Shown: piece by piece, positions 16,080 to 23,790 of the stretch
Position numbering within the stretch: the stretch's first letter is position 1
How the letters are laid out: each line of letters starts with the position of its first letter
Source: an uncultured Erythrobacter sp.
Lineage (GTDB): Bacteria > Pseudomonadota > Alphaproteobacteria > Sphingomonadales > Sphingomonadaceae
DNA length: 64,000 bases
Reading direction: 5' to 3'
Assembly: GCA_947498065.1 (NCBI GenBank)
Contig: CANMIS010000002.1
Span: forward strand, 310,001 to 374,000
The notes under the pieces: generated by a model
The model's database searches: none
What the model was told of the DNA's origin: nothing
What the model saw: only the letters and a program-made list of their open reading frames with translations
Translations under genes and position numbers: made by a program

Positions 16080-16925
16080 ATGACTTTCCTACAATTACTC
16101 CTGATCGCGGTCGTCCAGGGGATCACCGAATTCCTGCCGATTTCCTCGTCAGGCCATCTGATCCTGATCCCCTATCTGACCGACTTTTCCGACCAGGGCC
16201 CGCTGATCGATGTAGCGGTCCATGTCGGGTCTCTGCTCGCGATCATCGTCTATTTCTTCAAGGATGTGGTCGTGCTCGCGCGCGGCGGATTTGCCAGCAT
16301 TGGGATTGGACGTGCTCCAGAGGCGCGCAAATTGTTCTGGTGGATTGTGCTGGGCACGATCCCTGCGGTGGTGTTCGGCCTGTCGATCAAAATGGGCCTG
16401 TTCAACGGATTTGCGGAAAGCGTGTTTGGCGTCACCATTGTTGATGGTGATTTGATGGCCTCGATCCGCTTCACTGATCTGATCGCCTTCAACCTCATTT
16501 TCTACGGTATCCTATTGGGCGTGGCCGATTTTTTTGGGCGCGAGGATAAGGTGTTTGAAAACATGACGTGGCGCGACGGCTTGCTTGTTGGTCTCGCGCA
16601 GGCGCTGGCGATCATACCGGGCACGAGCCGGTCGGGCGTTACCATGACGGCGGCCCGCGCTCTGGGGTACAGCCGGTTTGAATCGGCGCGCTTTTCCTTC
16701 CTGCTTTCGATCCCTGCGGTTGCAGGAGCTGGCGTGCTGATTGTGCCTGAGATTTTTGAGGCTGGGGCAACACTGGCTTGGGATGCGCTCATTGCCGGCG
16801 TTCTCACATTCATCGCGGCCTTTTTGACAATGGCGTTTCTGATGAACTTCCTGAAGAAGGCATCAATGCTGGTCTTTGTGATCTATCGCATCGCGATGGG
16901 TGCTGCATTGCTCGCGCTGTTTTAA
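16080..16925 (+). CDS. uppP: Undecaprenyl-diphosphatase
   Basis: This 281-residue polytopic membrane enzyme (BacA/UppP family) dephosphorylates undecaprenyl pyrophosphate to recycle the lipid carrier for peptidoglycan and surface polysaccharides. Both signature motifs are present: QGITEFLPISSSGH at about 13-26, with the catalytic Glu E17, and PGTSRSGVTMTAAR at 180-193. Around eight hydrophobic segments are visible. The ATG is directly preceded by a hairpin, with no clear Shine-Dalgarno sequence. A YeaQ-like gene follows 27 bases downstream. Confidence 0.95.
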   Translation: MTFLQLLLIAVVQGITEFLPISSSGHLILIPYLTDFSDQGPLIDVAVHVGSLLAIIVYFFKDVVVLARGGFASIGIGRAPEARKLFWWIVLGTIPAVVFGLSIKMGLFNGFAESVFGVTIVDGDLMASIRFTDLIAFNLIFYGILLGVADFFGREDKVFENMTWRDGLLVGLAQALAIIPGTSRSGVTMTAARALGYSRFESARFSFLLSIPAVAGAGVLIVPEIFEAGATLAWDALIAGVLTFIAAFLTMAFLMNFLKKASMLVFVIYRIAMGAALLALF

Positions 16926-16952
16926 GCGGACCGGAGGGAGAGAGAGCGACTA

Positions 16953-17204
16953 ATGGCAATTCTCATACTGATCGTGATGGGCGCGCTGCTGGGCTGGTTC
17001 GCGTCAATTCTGGCCCGCACAGAGGATGCGGGCGGCATTTTCCGCAATATCGGGCTGGGTCTGCTGGCAAGCGCGATTGGCGGGCTGGTTATGAATGGCG
17101 GCGCGCTGTTTGGGGCGCTCGGCTGGCTGGCGCTGGGCGTGGCCGCACTCGCGGCGCTGGTCGTGCTCGCAGCGTATAACCTCGTCTTCGTGGTGAAGTT
17201 TTAG
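16953..17204 (+). CDS. YeaQ/YmgE (GlsB)-like small membrane protein
   Basis: This 83-residue hydrophobic protein has three predicted membrane helices and small-residue Gly/Ala packing (ILIVMGALLGWFASILAR, GLLASAIGGLVMNGG). The layout is that of transglycosylase-associated or GlsB/YeaQ stress-response membrane proteins. GGAGGGAGAG lies just before the ATG. It is probably transcribed with uppP. Molecular function is not established for the family. Confidence 0.75.
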   Translation: MAILILIVMGALLGWFASILARTEDAGGIFRNIGLGLLASAIGGLVMNGGALFGALGWLALGVAALAALVVLAAYNLVFVVKF

Positions 17205-17260
17205 AAAAAGGTGCGCGGCTGAGAAGGGTTTCGCGAGCCGAAGGCGAGTGCAAGGGCCTT

Positions 17261-17310
17261 GCGCCCGCCCGCAGCGACGCGACCCTCAGGTCGCATGAGC
17301 GAGGAAAGCC
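17261..17310 (-). repeat. Dispersed 40-50 bp repeat, copy A
   Basis: On the minus strand it reads TCCTCGCTCATGCGACC, a short hairpin centre, then GTCGCGTCGCTGCGGGCGG. The same string with an inner GCGATC-AGA-GATCGC hairpin occurs at 30848-30888 and 37269-37312 on the plus strand. All three copies lie in intergenic DNA downstream of genes. It fills most of the 138-base gap between the YeaQ-like gene and phhA. Confidence 0.75.
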
Positions 17311-17342
17311 AAGGTTGCGGATGCAGCCGCCGGCGTTTGAGG

Positions 17343-18281
17343 TCAGATAGGCTCCGCGTTGCTGCCGCGCCCGCCGCGCAGGTGGTATTCCTGTGACCCC
17401 CGGTTCACCACATTGTCGACATCGATCACCGCGCTGTTCGCATAGGTAAAGCTGGCGGCCAAGCTGCGATAGAGTCGGTCAAAATCGCGCTCCACCGTTT
17501 GGCGATAGAGGTCTTCGAAGCTCTCGATCACAAAGTATGTCGGCTGCAGATCGCTGATCACATAATCGGTGCGCATAGCCCGGTCGACATTGAGCATGAT
17601 GCGGTTGGGGCTCTTCGCCTCGGTCGCAAACACCACCTCTGTGGGGCCTGACAATATCCCTGCGCCGTAAGCCTTGATGCCGTCCGCCTCTTCGAGCAGG
17701 CCAAATTCGACCGTGTACCAATAGAGCGCGCCCAGCGCTTTCAGGCGGTTGTAACGCATCGCCTTCCACCCGGCGCGGCCATATTCTTGCATGTAATCGG
17801 CGAATACCGGGTCGGTCAGCATCGGCACATGGCCGAACACATCGTGGAACACGTCGGGTTCCTGAATGTAGTCGAAGGTCTCGCGCGTGCGGATGAAATT
17901 GCCCGCTGGAAAGCGGCGATTGGCAAGGTGCCAGAAAAACACGTGATCGGGGATCAGCATCGGCACCGGCACGACTGTCCAGCCGGTGAGCGCATTCAGT
18001 TCCTCTGACAATTTGCCAAATTCCGGCACGCCGCCGCGCCCCAGGTCGAGCTTTTCAAGGCCCGCCATAAAGGCGCTAGCCGCGCGTCCGGGCAGCACCT
18101 TCATCTGACGCGCAAACAGATCGTTCCAGATCGCGTGATCTTCTGATCGGTAATGCGCCTGCACCGGCTCAATCCAATCCTCACCCAAATGGTCGGGTTT
18201 CTTGAGCGGCGCGGTAAAAACGTCCTCCGGCAGATCGGGGAGGCGCGCAAAATCGGTTTCAGGTTCGCTTAGTGTAGCCAT
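17343..18281 (-). CDS. phhA: Phenylalanine 4-monooxygenase
   Basis: This is a 312-residue monomeric aromatic amino-acid hydroxylase that converts phenylalanine to tyrosine with a pterin cofactor and Fe(II). The iron ligands are H146 and H151 in FHDVFGHVP and E192 in YTVEFGLL. Length fits the bacterial family. The start at 18281 was chosen because a longer reading frame would run across the divergent ppk2 gene. It is a stand-alone gene; no pterin dehydratase partner is in the window. Confidence 0.93.
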   Translation of the reverse strand: MATLSEPETDFARLPDLPEDVFTAPLKKPDHLGEDWIEPVQAHYRSEDHAIWNDLFARQMKVLPGRAASAFMAGLEKLDLGRGGVPEFGKLSEELNALTGWTVVPVPMLIPDHVFFWHLANRRFPAGNFIRTRETFDYIQEPDVFHDVFGHVPMLTDPVFADYMQEYGRAGWKAMRYNRLKALGALYWYTVEFGLLEEADGIKAYGAGILSGPTEVVFATEAKSPNRIMLNVDRAMRTDYVISDLQPTYFVIESFEDLYRQTVERDFDRLYRSLAASFTYANSAVIDVDNVVNRGSQEYHLRGGRGSNAEPI

Positions 18282-18345
18282 AGCCTTCAGATTTGGACTA
18301 CCACCGCGATAGTGCAAGGGTAAATCGCTCAAGGGAGGCAGGCGC

Positions 18346-19119
18346 ATGAAGGGTAAGGAATTTCGCGAGGCGCTGGAGCCGCTGACCGAGGAGCTGGTTG
18401 GAATGGCGCGCTGGGCGCGCACGACAGGCGCGCGGATCGTGGTGTTGTTCGAAGGGCGCGATACGGCCGGCAAGGGCGGCGCGATCCGGGCGGTGCGAGA
18501 CAAACTCAACCCGCGCCAATGCCGAACGGTCGCGCTGAGCAAGCCGACCGATGAAGAGCAGACGCAGTGGTATTTCCAGCGCTATATCGCGCATTTGCCC
18601 TGCGCAGGCGAAATCGTGCTGTTCGACCGGTCGTGGTACAACCGCGCAGGCGTGGAAGATGTGATGGGCTATGCCAACAAGGCGCAGGTTGCCGCCTTTC
18701 TGGAGCAGGCGCCAGTGTTTGAAAAAATGCTGACCGATGATGGCATTCTGTTGTTCAAATATTGGCTGACCACGGACCAGGAACGGCAGGAGGAGCGCCT
18801 GGCCGAGCGGCTGGAAGATCCATTGAAGCGCTGGAAATTGTCGCCGGTCGATCTGGCCGCGCGCGAGAAATATGATGATTACACCCGCGCCCGCGAGGCC
18901 ATGTTGCGCGCAACGCATACCGATCATGCGCCATGGACCTTGGTGGATTTCAACGATCAGAAACGAGGGCGGCTCACACTGATTCGCGATCTGCTCGACC
19001 GTTTGCCGGACACGCATGTTGAGCCGCCAGAGATCGACTTTCCAGAGCTGAGCAGCGCGCCCAAGGCGGAAAGCTACGGCGTGATCGAGCCGATTGCTGA
19101 CTTTCCCGATTCAGATTGA
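18346..19119 (+). CDS. ppk2: Polyphosphate kinase 2 family
   Basis: This 257-residue protein of the PPK2 family uses polyphosphate to phosphorylate nucleoside diphosphates (class I) or monophosphates. Walker A is GRDTAGKGG at 37-45 and Walker B FDRSWYNR at 93-100, followed by the lid-region Arg residues (ERLEDPLKRWKLSP). GGAGG lies before the ATG. The window also has PstS, a phosphate porin and an alkaline phosphatase, but those are tens of kilobases away. Confidence 0.92.
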   Translation: MKGKEFREALEPLTEELVGMARWARTTGARIVVLFEGRDTAGKGGAIRAVRDKLNPRQCRTVALSKPTDEEQTQWYFQRYIAHLPCAGEIVLFDRSWYNRAGVEDVMGYANKAQVAAFLEQAPVFEKMLTDDGILLFKYWLTTDQERQEERLAERLEDPLKRWKLSPVDLAAREKYDDYTRAREAMLRATHTDHAPWTLVDFNDQKRGRLTLIRDLLDRLPDTHVEPPEIDFPELSSAPKAESYGVIEPIADFPDSD

Positions 19120-19131
19120 CAAAACCGCCTC

Positions 19132-19161
19132 ATGATATAAATATGATATCATAAATATATC
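19132..19161. promoter_or_regulatory. AT-rich operator-like repeats upstream of SPFH-RHH pair
   Basis: ATGATAT occurs at 19132 and again at 19143, exactly 11 bases apart. The second lies in the perfect 12-bp palindrome TATGATATCATA (19142-19153). The block is almost pure A/T inside a GC-rich genome and ends just before AAAGGAGG, the ribosome-binding site of the SPFH gene. It probably contains the promoter and a binding site, plausibly for the RHH protein encoded two genes on. Confidence 0.55.
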
Positions 19162-19175
19162 AAAGGAGGCATGGA

Positions 19176-20093
19176 ATGTCCGACACAACCAACATTATGA
19201 CCCGCAGCAGCGAGCGAGCGGGATCGGCCTATAATGGCTACGTTATGCTCGCGGTTCTGGCCGTGGTCACAGCTGCGGTGCTCTTCGTCATACTAGGCGC
19301 GGTGCCAGAAAGCGGCGCGACAAAGCCAGAAAAGCTGGCGTTTGTCGGCACAATCGCGCTGGGCATCATCGTTGTGCTGATCGGTTCGATCGGCTTTTTC
19401 ATGATCCAACCCAATCAGGCGGCGGTAATCACCCTGTTCGGCGAATATCGCGGCACCGTGCGCGACGAGGGCCTGCAATGGGTCTGGCCGTGGATGATCA
19501 AGAAGAAAGTCAGCGTGCGTGCGCACAACATCCACTCTGAAAAGGTCAAGATCAACGATCTGCGCGGCAACCCGATTGAGGTCGCTTGCAATGTCGTGTG
19601 GCGCGTCTCTGACAGCGCGCAGGCGGTGTTTGATGTCGATGATTACAAAGAGTTTGTGAACATCCAGATCGAGGCGGGATTGCGCACCGTGGGCGCGCGC
19701 CACCCCTATGACGATATGTCGGACGAGGATGAAACGACCCTGCGTGGCAGCGCCGATATTGTGAACGCGGAACTGCGCGAAGAGCTCAATGAGCGGCTGA
19801 TCGTTGCCGGGATTATCGTCGATGAAGCGGGCCTCACGCACCTCGCCTATGCGCCGGAAATTGCGGGCGCCATGCTGCGCCGCCAGCAAGCCGATGCGGT
19901 GATCGCTGCGCGTAAGAAAGTGGTGATTGGCGCAGTCGGCATGGTCGAGGATGCGCTGTCCAAGCTCTCTAGCGATGGCATCGTTGAACTCGATGATGAG
20001 CGCCGCGCGGCGATGGTTTCCAACCTGATGATTGTCCTGTGCGGCGACCGCGAAGCACAGCCAGTCGTCAACGCCGGTACGCTCTACCAATAA
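19176..20093 (+). CDS. SPFH/Band 7 domain membrane protein
   Basis: This 305-residue protein has two N-terminal membrane helices (about residues 22-43 and 56-78). An SPFH domain follows from about residue 80 ([22 protein letters not shown] through the conserved [10 protein letters not shown] region), and the C-terminal part is helical. SPFH proteins oligomerise in membranes and organise microdomains or guard membrane integrity. Here it is paired with a tiny ribbon-helix-helix gene 22 bases downstream, and the pair sits behind an AT-rich repeat block. The pairing suggests an autoregulated stress operon. Confidence 0.88.
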   Translation: MSDTTNIMTRSSERAGSAYNGYVMLAVLAVVTAAVLFVILGAVPESGATKPEKLAFVGTIALGIIVVLIGSIGFFMIQPNQAAVITLFGEYRGTVRDEGLQWVWPWMIKKKVSVRAHNIHSEKVKINDLRGNPIEVACNVVWRVSDSAQAVFDVDDYKEFVNIQIEAGLRTVGARHPYDDMSDEDETTLRGSADIVNAELREELNERLIVAGIIVDEAGLTHLAYAPEIAGAMLRRQQADAVIAARKKVVIGAVGMVEDALSKLSSDGIVELDDERRAAMVSNLMIVLCGDREAQPVVNAGTLYQ

Positions 20094-20115
20094 ACCGTGA
20101 CAACGGGAGGCAGCC

Positions 20116-20316
20116 ATGGCTGCACCGAAGAAAAAGGCATTTGCGCTGAGACTCGATCCGGCGGTGCATGCGGCGATAGAACGCCTCGCTGCCGCCGAAT
20201 TGCGCTCCGCCAATGCCGAGATTGAAATGCTCCTGCGCGAGGCTTTGTCAGCGCGCGGGATTAAGCTGGAAAAGAGCGAACCGCCCCGCCGGGGGCGGCC
20301 GCCGAAGCAGGACTAG
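20116..20316 (+). CDS. Small Arc/ribbon-helix-helix DNA-binding protein
   Basis: This 66-residue basic protein has a beta-strand AFALRLDPAVHAAIERLA followed by two helices, the plan of Arc/MetJ-type repressors. The tail is Lys/Arg/Pro-rich (PPRRGRPPKQ, an AT-hook-like GRP core). GGGAGG lies before the ATG. RHH proteins dimerise and bind short repeats, so it may repress its own operon through the ATGATAT repeats at 19132-19153. No toxin gene is next to it, so an antitoxin role is unsupported. Confidence 0.8.
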   Translation: MAAPKKKAFALRLDPAVHAAIERLAAAELRSANAEIEMLLREALSARGIKLEKSEPPRRGRPPKQD

Positions 20317-20323
20317 GGCGGGC

Positions 20324-21175
20324 TTAGGTGCTCGCCTTGGCCTTTGTGACTTGCCGGCCATCGGCGGCAAAGGCGCCCATTTCATAGCCATCATCGGATC
20401 GCCGCATCACCAAGTGCAGCGGCTCATCCGCGACCGCTGGCGAAGCCCCGCGAAAGCTGAAACTGCGCAGCTTGTTTTCACCCAGTTCGCGCGCCGCCAA
20501 TTGCAAGAGCAAGGATGCTGTCAGCGGCCCATGCACAACCAAGCCGCGATAGCGCTCCTGCGCCTCAGCATAGGGCGCATCATAGTGAATGCGGTGCGAG
20601 TTGAAGGTCAGGGCTGAGTATCGAAACAGCAGGCGCGGGTCAGGGGTAAGCTCCCGGTGCGCGTCCCACTCGGATGGATCGAACGCGCCCTCGCCAAGCT
20701 CTGGCGGAGAGAGCGGGGCATTGGCTGGTGCTACCTCTCGGAAAACCAGGGTCTGCGTTTCGCTGACGGAGAGCGTGCCATTGGCGCTCGTCTCATGGCC
20801 TACATTGACGAATACCAGCTCGCCGGAACCGCCCGATTTTGCATCGACTGATAGCACTCGGCTGGTGCGGGCAATGCTCGCGCCAAGAGGGATTGGGGAG
20901 ACGAACTTGATCGCGCTGGAGGCCCACATCCGGCGCGGCATTGGCACCGGTGGTAGGAAGCTGCTCGCGCTGTCATCACGGGCGGGATGGCCATCTTCGC
21001 CCAGGGTCGCCGTCGGCGCATCGGGCGTGCACAGCGCAAGGTGAATGCCTTGGGGCATGAGTGCAGGTTCTGGCTTTGGTAGATCAAATGTCGCCAGCCA
21101 GCGCTCGGCCAGCCCTTCGTCGAGCCGGTCAGAGCTGCGCTGTTCGCGCCCGATCCATGCGTCCCATTCGCTCAT
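20324..21175 (-). CDS. MaoC-like double hot-dog dehydratase (mesaconyl-C4-CoA hydratase type)
   Basis: This 283-residue protein has an N-terminal FAS1-type dehydratase-like domain and a C-terminal hot-dog with FRYSALTFNSHRIHYDAPYA and VVHGPL. That pattern is the one of HTD2/mesaconyl-C4-CoA hydratase-like enzymes. It should hydrate or dehydrate a CoA thioester. Its ATG overlaps the thiolase stop by one base (TGATG), so it is the last gene of a coupled acyl-CoA operon. The specific substrate is not inferable. Confidence 0.85.
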   Translation of the reverse strand: MSEWDAWIGREQRSSDRLDEGLAERWLATFDLPKPEPALMPQGIHLALCTPDAPTATLGEDGHPARDDSASSFLPPVPMPRRMWASSAIKFVSPIPLGASIARTSRVLSVDAKSGGSGELVFVNVGHETSANGTLSVSETQTLVFREVAPANAPLSPPELGEGAFDPSEWDAHRELTPDPRLLFRYSALTFNSHRIHYDAPYAEAQERYRGLVVHGPLTASLLLQLAARELGENKLRSFSFRGASPAVADEPLHLVMRRSDDGYEMGAFAADGRQVTKAKAST

Positions 21176-22401
21176 CAGACCGCTCGCTCAAATACAGCAG
21201 CGATGCCCTGCCCGCCGCCGATGCACATCGTCTCCAGCCCGTATCGCGCGCCGCGCCGATGCATCTCAGCGGCCATGTCGGCTAGTATACGCCCGCCGGT
21301 CGCACCGATTGGATGGCCGAGCGAAATGCCCGAACCATTGACGTTGAGGAGATCGCGGCGGCTGTCATCCTCGGACCAGCCCCAGCCCTTAAGCACCGCC
21401 AGCACTTGCGGCGCGAAGGCCTCGTTTAGCTCGACAAGGTCAATGTCGTCCCAGCTGTAGCCGCGCCGCTCGAACAGGCGCTGCGTTGCTGGAACCGGGC
21501 CAATGCCCATGCGGCTCGGGTCGCAGCCCGCCGCTGCCCATCCGCCAAACCACAGGCTTGGCTCCAGGTCCAATTCTTCAAGCTTGTCCTCGGCCACAAC
21601 CAGACACGCCGCCGCTGCGTCATTTTGCTGGCTCGCATTGCCGGCGGTGACGATGGCGTCGGGATCGCGTTTCAGGTCGAGCGCGCGCAATTTGGCGAGG
21701 CTTTCTTCGGTGGCATCCGCGCGGAAGCCTTCGTCGCGCGAGACGGTTACAGGATCGCCGCGGCGCTGCGGCACATCGACCGTCACCAATTGCTCGTCAA
21801 ACTTGCCAGCTTCCCATGCGGCGGCGGCGTTCTGGTGGCTGCGCACGGCAAAAGCGTCGGCCTGCTCGCGGGTGATTTCATAATCCTTGGCAAGGTTTTC
21901 TGCGGTCTCGATCATGCCGGTGATGACGCCGAAGCGTTCGATTGGCTGGCTCATCAATCGCCCACGAGACAAGCGATCATGCAGGGTGATGTCGCCCATG
22001 CGCGCGCCGCCGCGCCCCTGGATGGTGTAATGCTCCACGTTCGACATGCTCTCGCACCCGCCCGCGACCACGACGTCGGCCATACCGGTCTCAACCATCA
22101 TCGCCGCATTGGCGACCGCCTGCAGACCTGAACCGCATCGGCGGTCCAGCTGATATCCCGGCACTTCCAGCGGCAGGCCCGCCGCCAGCCAGGCCCAGTG
22201 GCCAATCGCCGGCGCTTCGCCATTGCCGTATCCTTGGGAAAAGACGACGTCGTCGACGCGGGCCGGATCAATCCCGCTGCGTTCAACCAGAGCCTTGAGA
22301 ATGACCGCGCCCAATTGCCCGGCGTCCAGGCTGGAAAGCCCGCCCAGGAACTTGCCCACGGGGGTGCGAAGGGGCGAAACAATGGCTGCGCGGCGGGTCA
22401 T
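21175..22401 (-). CDS. Acetyl-CoA acetyltransferase-like thiolase
   Basis: This 408-residue thiolase has its nucleophile Cys in DRRCGSGLQ near residue 90, then NEAFAPQ, GHPIGATGG with the catalytic His, and the second Cys in ETMCIGGGQG. It differs from the thiolase at 4565 in sequence, so the window holds two classes. It lies between a CaiB/BaiF CoA-transferase and a dehydratase, overlapping both by one base, and probably performs the final cleavage step of their pathway. Confidence 0.92.
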   Translation of the reverse strand: MTRRAAIVSPLRTPVGKFLGGLSSLDAGQLGAVILKALVERSGIDPARVDDVVFSQGYGNGEAPAIGHWAWLAAGLPLEVPGYQLDRRCGSGLQAVANAAMMVETGMADVVVAGGCESMSNVEHYTIQGRGGARMGDITLHDRLSRGRLMSQPIERFGVITGMIETAENLAKDYEITREQADAFAVRSHQNAAAAWEAGKFDEQLVTVDVPQRRGDPVTVSRDEGFRADATEESLAKLRALDLKRDPDAIVTAGNASQQNDAAAACLVVAEDKLEELDLEPSLWFGGWAAAGCDPSRMGIGPVPATQRLFERRGYSWDDIDLVELNEAFAPQVLAVLKGWGWSEDDSRRDLLNVNGSGISLGHPIGATGGRILADMAAEMHRRGARYGLETMCIGGGQGIAAVFERAV

Positions 22402-23645
22402 TAGCGGTTCTCGTAATTGGCGTTTGAATCGGACAAAGCGACGGTTCCTGCATCCACCAGTTTAGCAATAGCGCCCGATGACAGGCCGAGCCGTTCAGCG
22501 AGCACTTCTTCGGAATGCTGGCCAAGGAAAGGCGCAGGCGCGGGGTCTCCCGCCTCATGCTCCGGCATATTCGCAAAACTGCGGGTCGCCGGATATTCGA
22601 AGCCCGATGGGTTCGCAGGCGAGGGGCCGAACAGCGGATTGTCGTCCACCAGCACTGGGTCGGTTGAGGCCTCATGGTGCGAGCGGTATTTCTCAAAGGT
22701 GCAGCCCTCGGCCGCCATGCGGGCAGAAAGCGTCCCATAATCTTGGGTTTCCGCTGCGCTTTGGAACAGGTCGAACAGGCGGTGGCGGTTCTCAAACCTC
22801 GGCCGGTCACCGGCGTTGAAATCAACGCCCAGCTCAGCCTCAAGCGCGGTGATTTGTGCCGCCACATCGAATGCCTTGACCAAGCCAGTCCACTGCTTGG
22901 GAGTGAGCGCGGCGACCATAAAGCGGGTACCGCATTTGGTCTGAAAATCACGCCCAAACGCGCCCCAGATCGCATTGCCCAGCCGCTCGCGGTCCGATCC
23001 GCGATAGAGCATTTCGGCCATCGTGCCCGAATTCGCCATCGTCCCAATCGCGACATCGCCCAAGGGCACGCGCATCTCTGCGCCTTGTCCGGTTGCGGTG
23101 CGATTATGGAGCGCCGTCATCAAAGCAAAGGCTGAGTACGCACCAGTGATAAAGTCCCATGCGGGCAGCGGCTGGCTGACCGGCGGCGCGGTCTTGGCGT
23201 CCCACTCCTCAGGGCCCGTCATCAGCGGGTATCCAGCGGCGGCGTTGACGGTGAAATCCATTGCTTGCCTACCATCGTGCCAGCCCATGATGCGAACCGA
23301 GATCATATCGTCACGCTTCGCCTGCATCGCGGCGTGGCTGAGGAAGCTCTTTTCCGGCAGATTTGTGATGCACTGCCCGGTCTTCGCGGCCAGCTCCACG
23401 CACAGCTCGCGACCCTCGCCAGAACGCAGATCGAGCGCGACCGATTTCTTCGCGCGGTTGAGGTTCTCCCACGACAGGCTGCGACCTTCTTCGGTCAGCA
23501 TATAGCGGTCGTAATCAAGCCCGCCCGCCTTGTGATCGACGCGGATCACCTCGGCCCCCATCTGCGCGCAATACAGGCCAGCGGTTGGCGATGCGACGAA
23601 GCTGGAGACTTCGACGATCGAGAGGTCGTTGAGGAGTTGGTACAT
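22401..23645 (-). CDS. CaiB/BaiF family (class III) CoA-transferase
   Basis: This 414-residue protein opens with LLNDLSIVEVSSFVASPTAG and continues with the CoA-binding strand GAEVIRVDH and NLNRAKKSVALDL, all typical of family III CoA-transferases. The catalytic Asp is expected in the FDVA/AFGRDFQTK region but is not certain by eye. It moves CoA between carboxylic acids and would activate the substrate of this operon. AAGGA precedes the ATG. The TAA overlaps the thiolase ATG (TAATG). Confidence 0.88.
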   Translation of the reverse strand: MYQLLNDLSIVEVSSFVASPTAGLYCAQMGAEVIRVDHKAGGLDYDRYMLTEEGRSLSWENLNRAKKSVALDLRSGEGRELCVELAAKTGQCITNLPEKSFLSHAAMQAKRDDMISVRIMGWHDGRQAMDFTVNAAAGYPLMTGPEEWDAKTAPPVSQPLPAWDFITGAYSAFALMTALHNRTATGQGAEMRVPLGDVAIGTMANSGTMAEMLYRGSDRERLGNAIWGAFGRDFQTKCGTRFMVAALTPKQWTGLVKAFDVAAQITALEAELGVDFNAGDRPRFENRHRLFDLFQSAAETQDYGTLSARMAAEGCTFEKYRSHHEASTDPVLVDDNPLFGPSPANPSGFEYPATRSFANMPEHEAGDPAPAPFLGQHSEEVLAERLGLSSGAIAKLVDAGTVALSDSNANYENR

Positions 23646-23690
23646 TTGAATCCTTATTGGGTGCGCCTTTGATATCCATCAAAGGCTTGG

Positions 23691-23790
23691 GCCGCAGCCA
23701 CCCTCGCCCTCCACCCTTCCACCCGGATGGTATCCCGGTAGGCTCCGGGTGGAAGGGTGGAGGGCGAGGATGGCTGCGGCACGCAGATCA
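23691..23790. repeat. Long hairpin repeat element, copy 2 (loop inverted)
   Basis: Left arm 23691-23726 and right arm 23745-23780 form a 36-bp stem with a single mismatch around an 18-base loop. The loop is the exact reverse complement of the loop of copy 1 at 13645-13662. The outer GGCACGC-n-GATCAAGA flank matches copy 1 in the same orientation. Here that flank contributes the stop codon of the acyl-CoA dehydrogenase (23788-23790). The element separates this gene from the CoA-transferase operon. Confidence 0.9.

Noticed and set aside
18282..18542. N-terminal extension of phhA to 18542
   Set aside because: The extension would overlap the divergent ppk2 gene, has low-complexity composition, and the normal family length is reached from the ATG at 18281.
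20116..20316. RHH gene as an antitoxin of a toxin-antitoxin pair
   Set aside because: No small toxin-like gene is adjacent; the neighbour is an SPFH membrane protein and the other side is a convergent hydratase gene.
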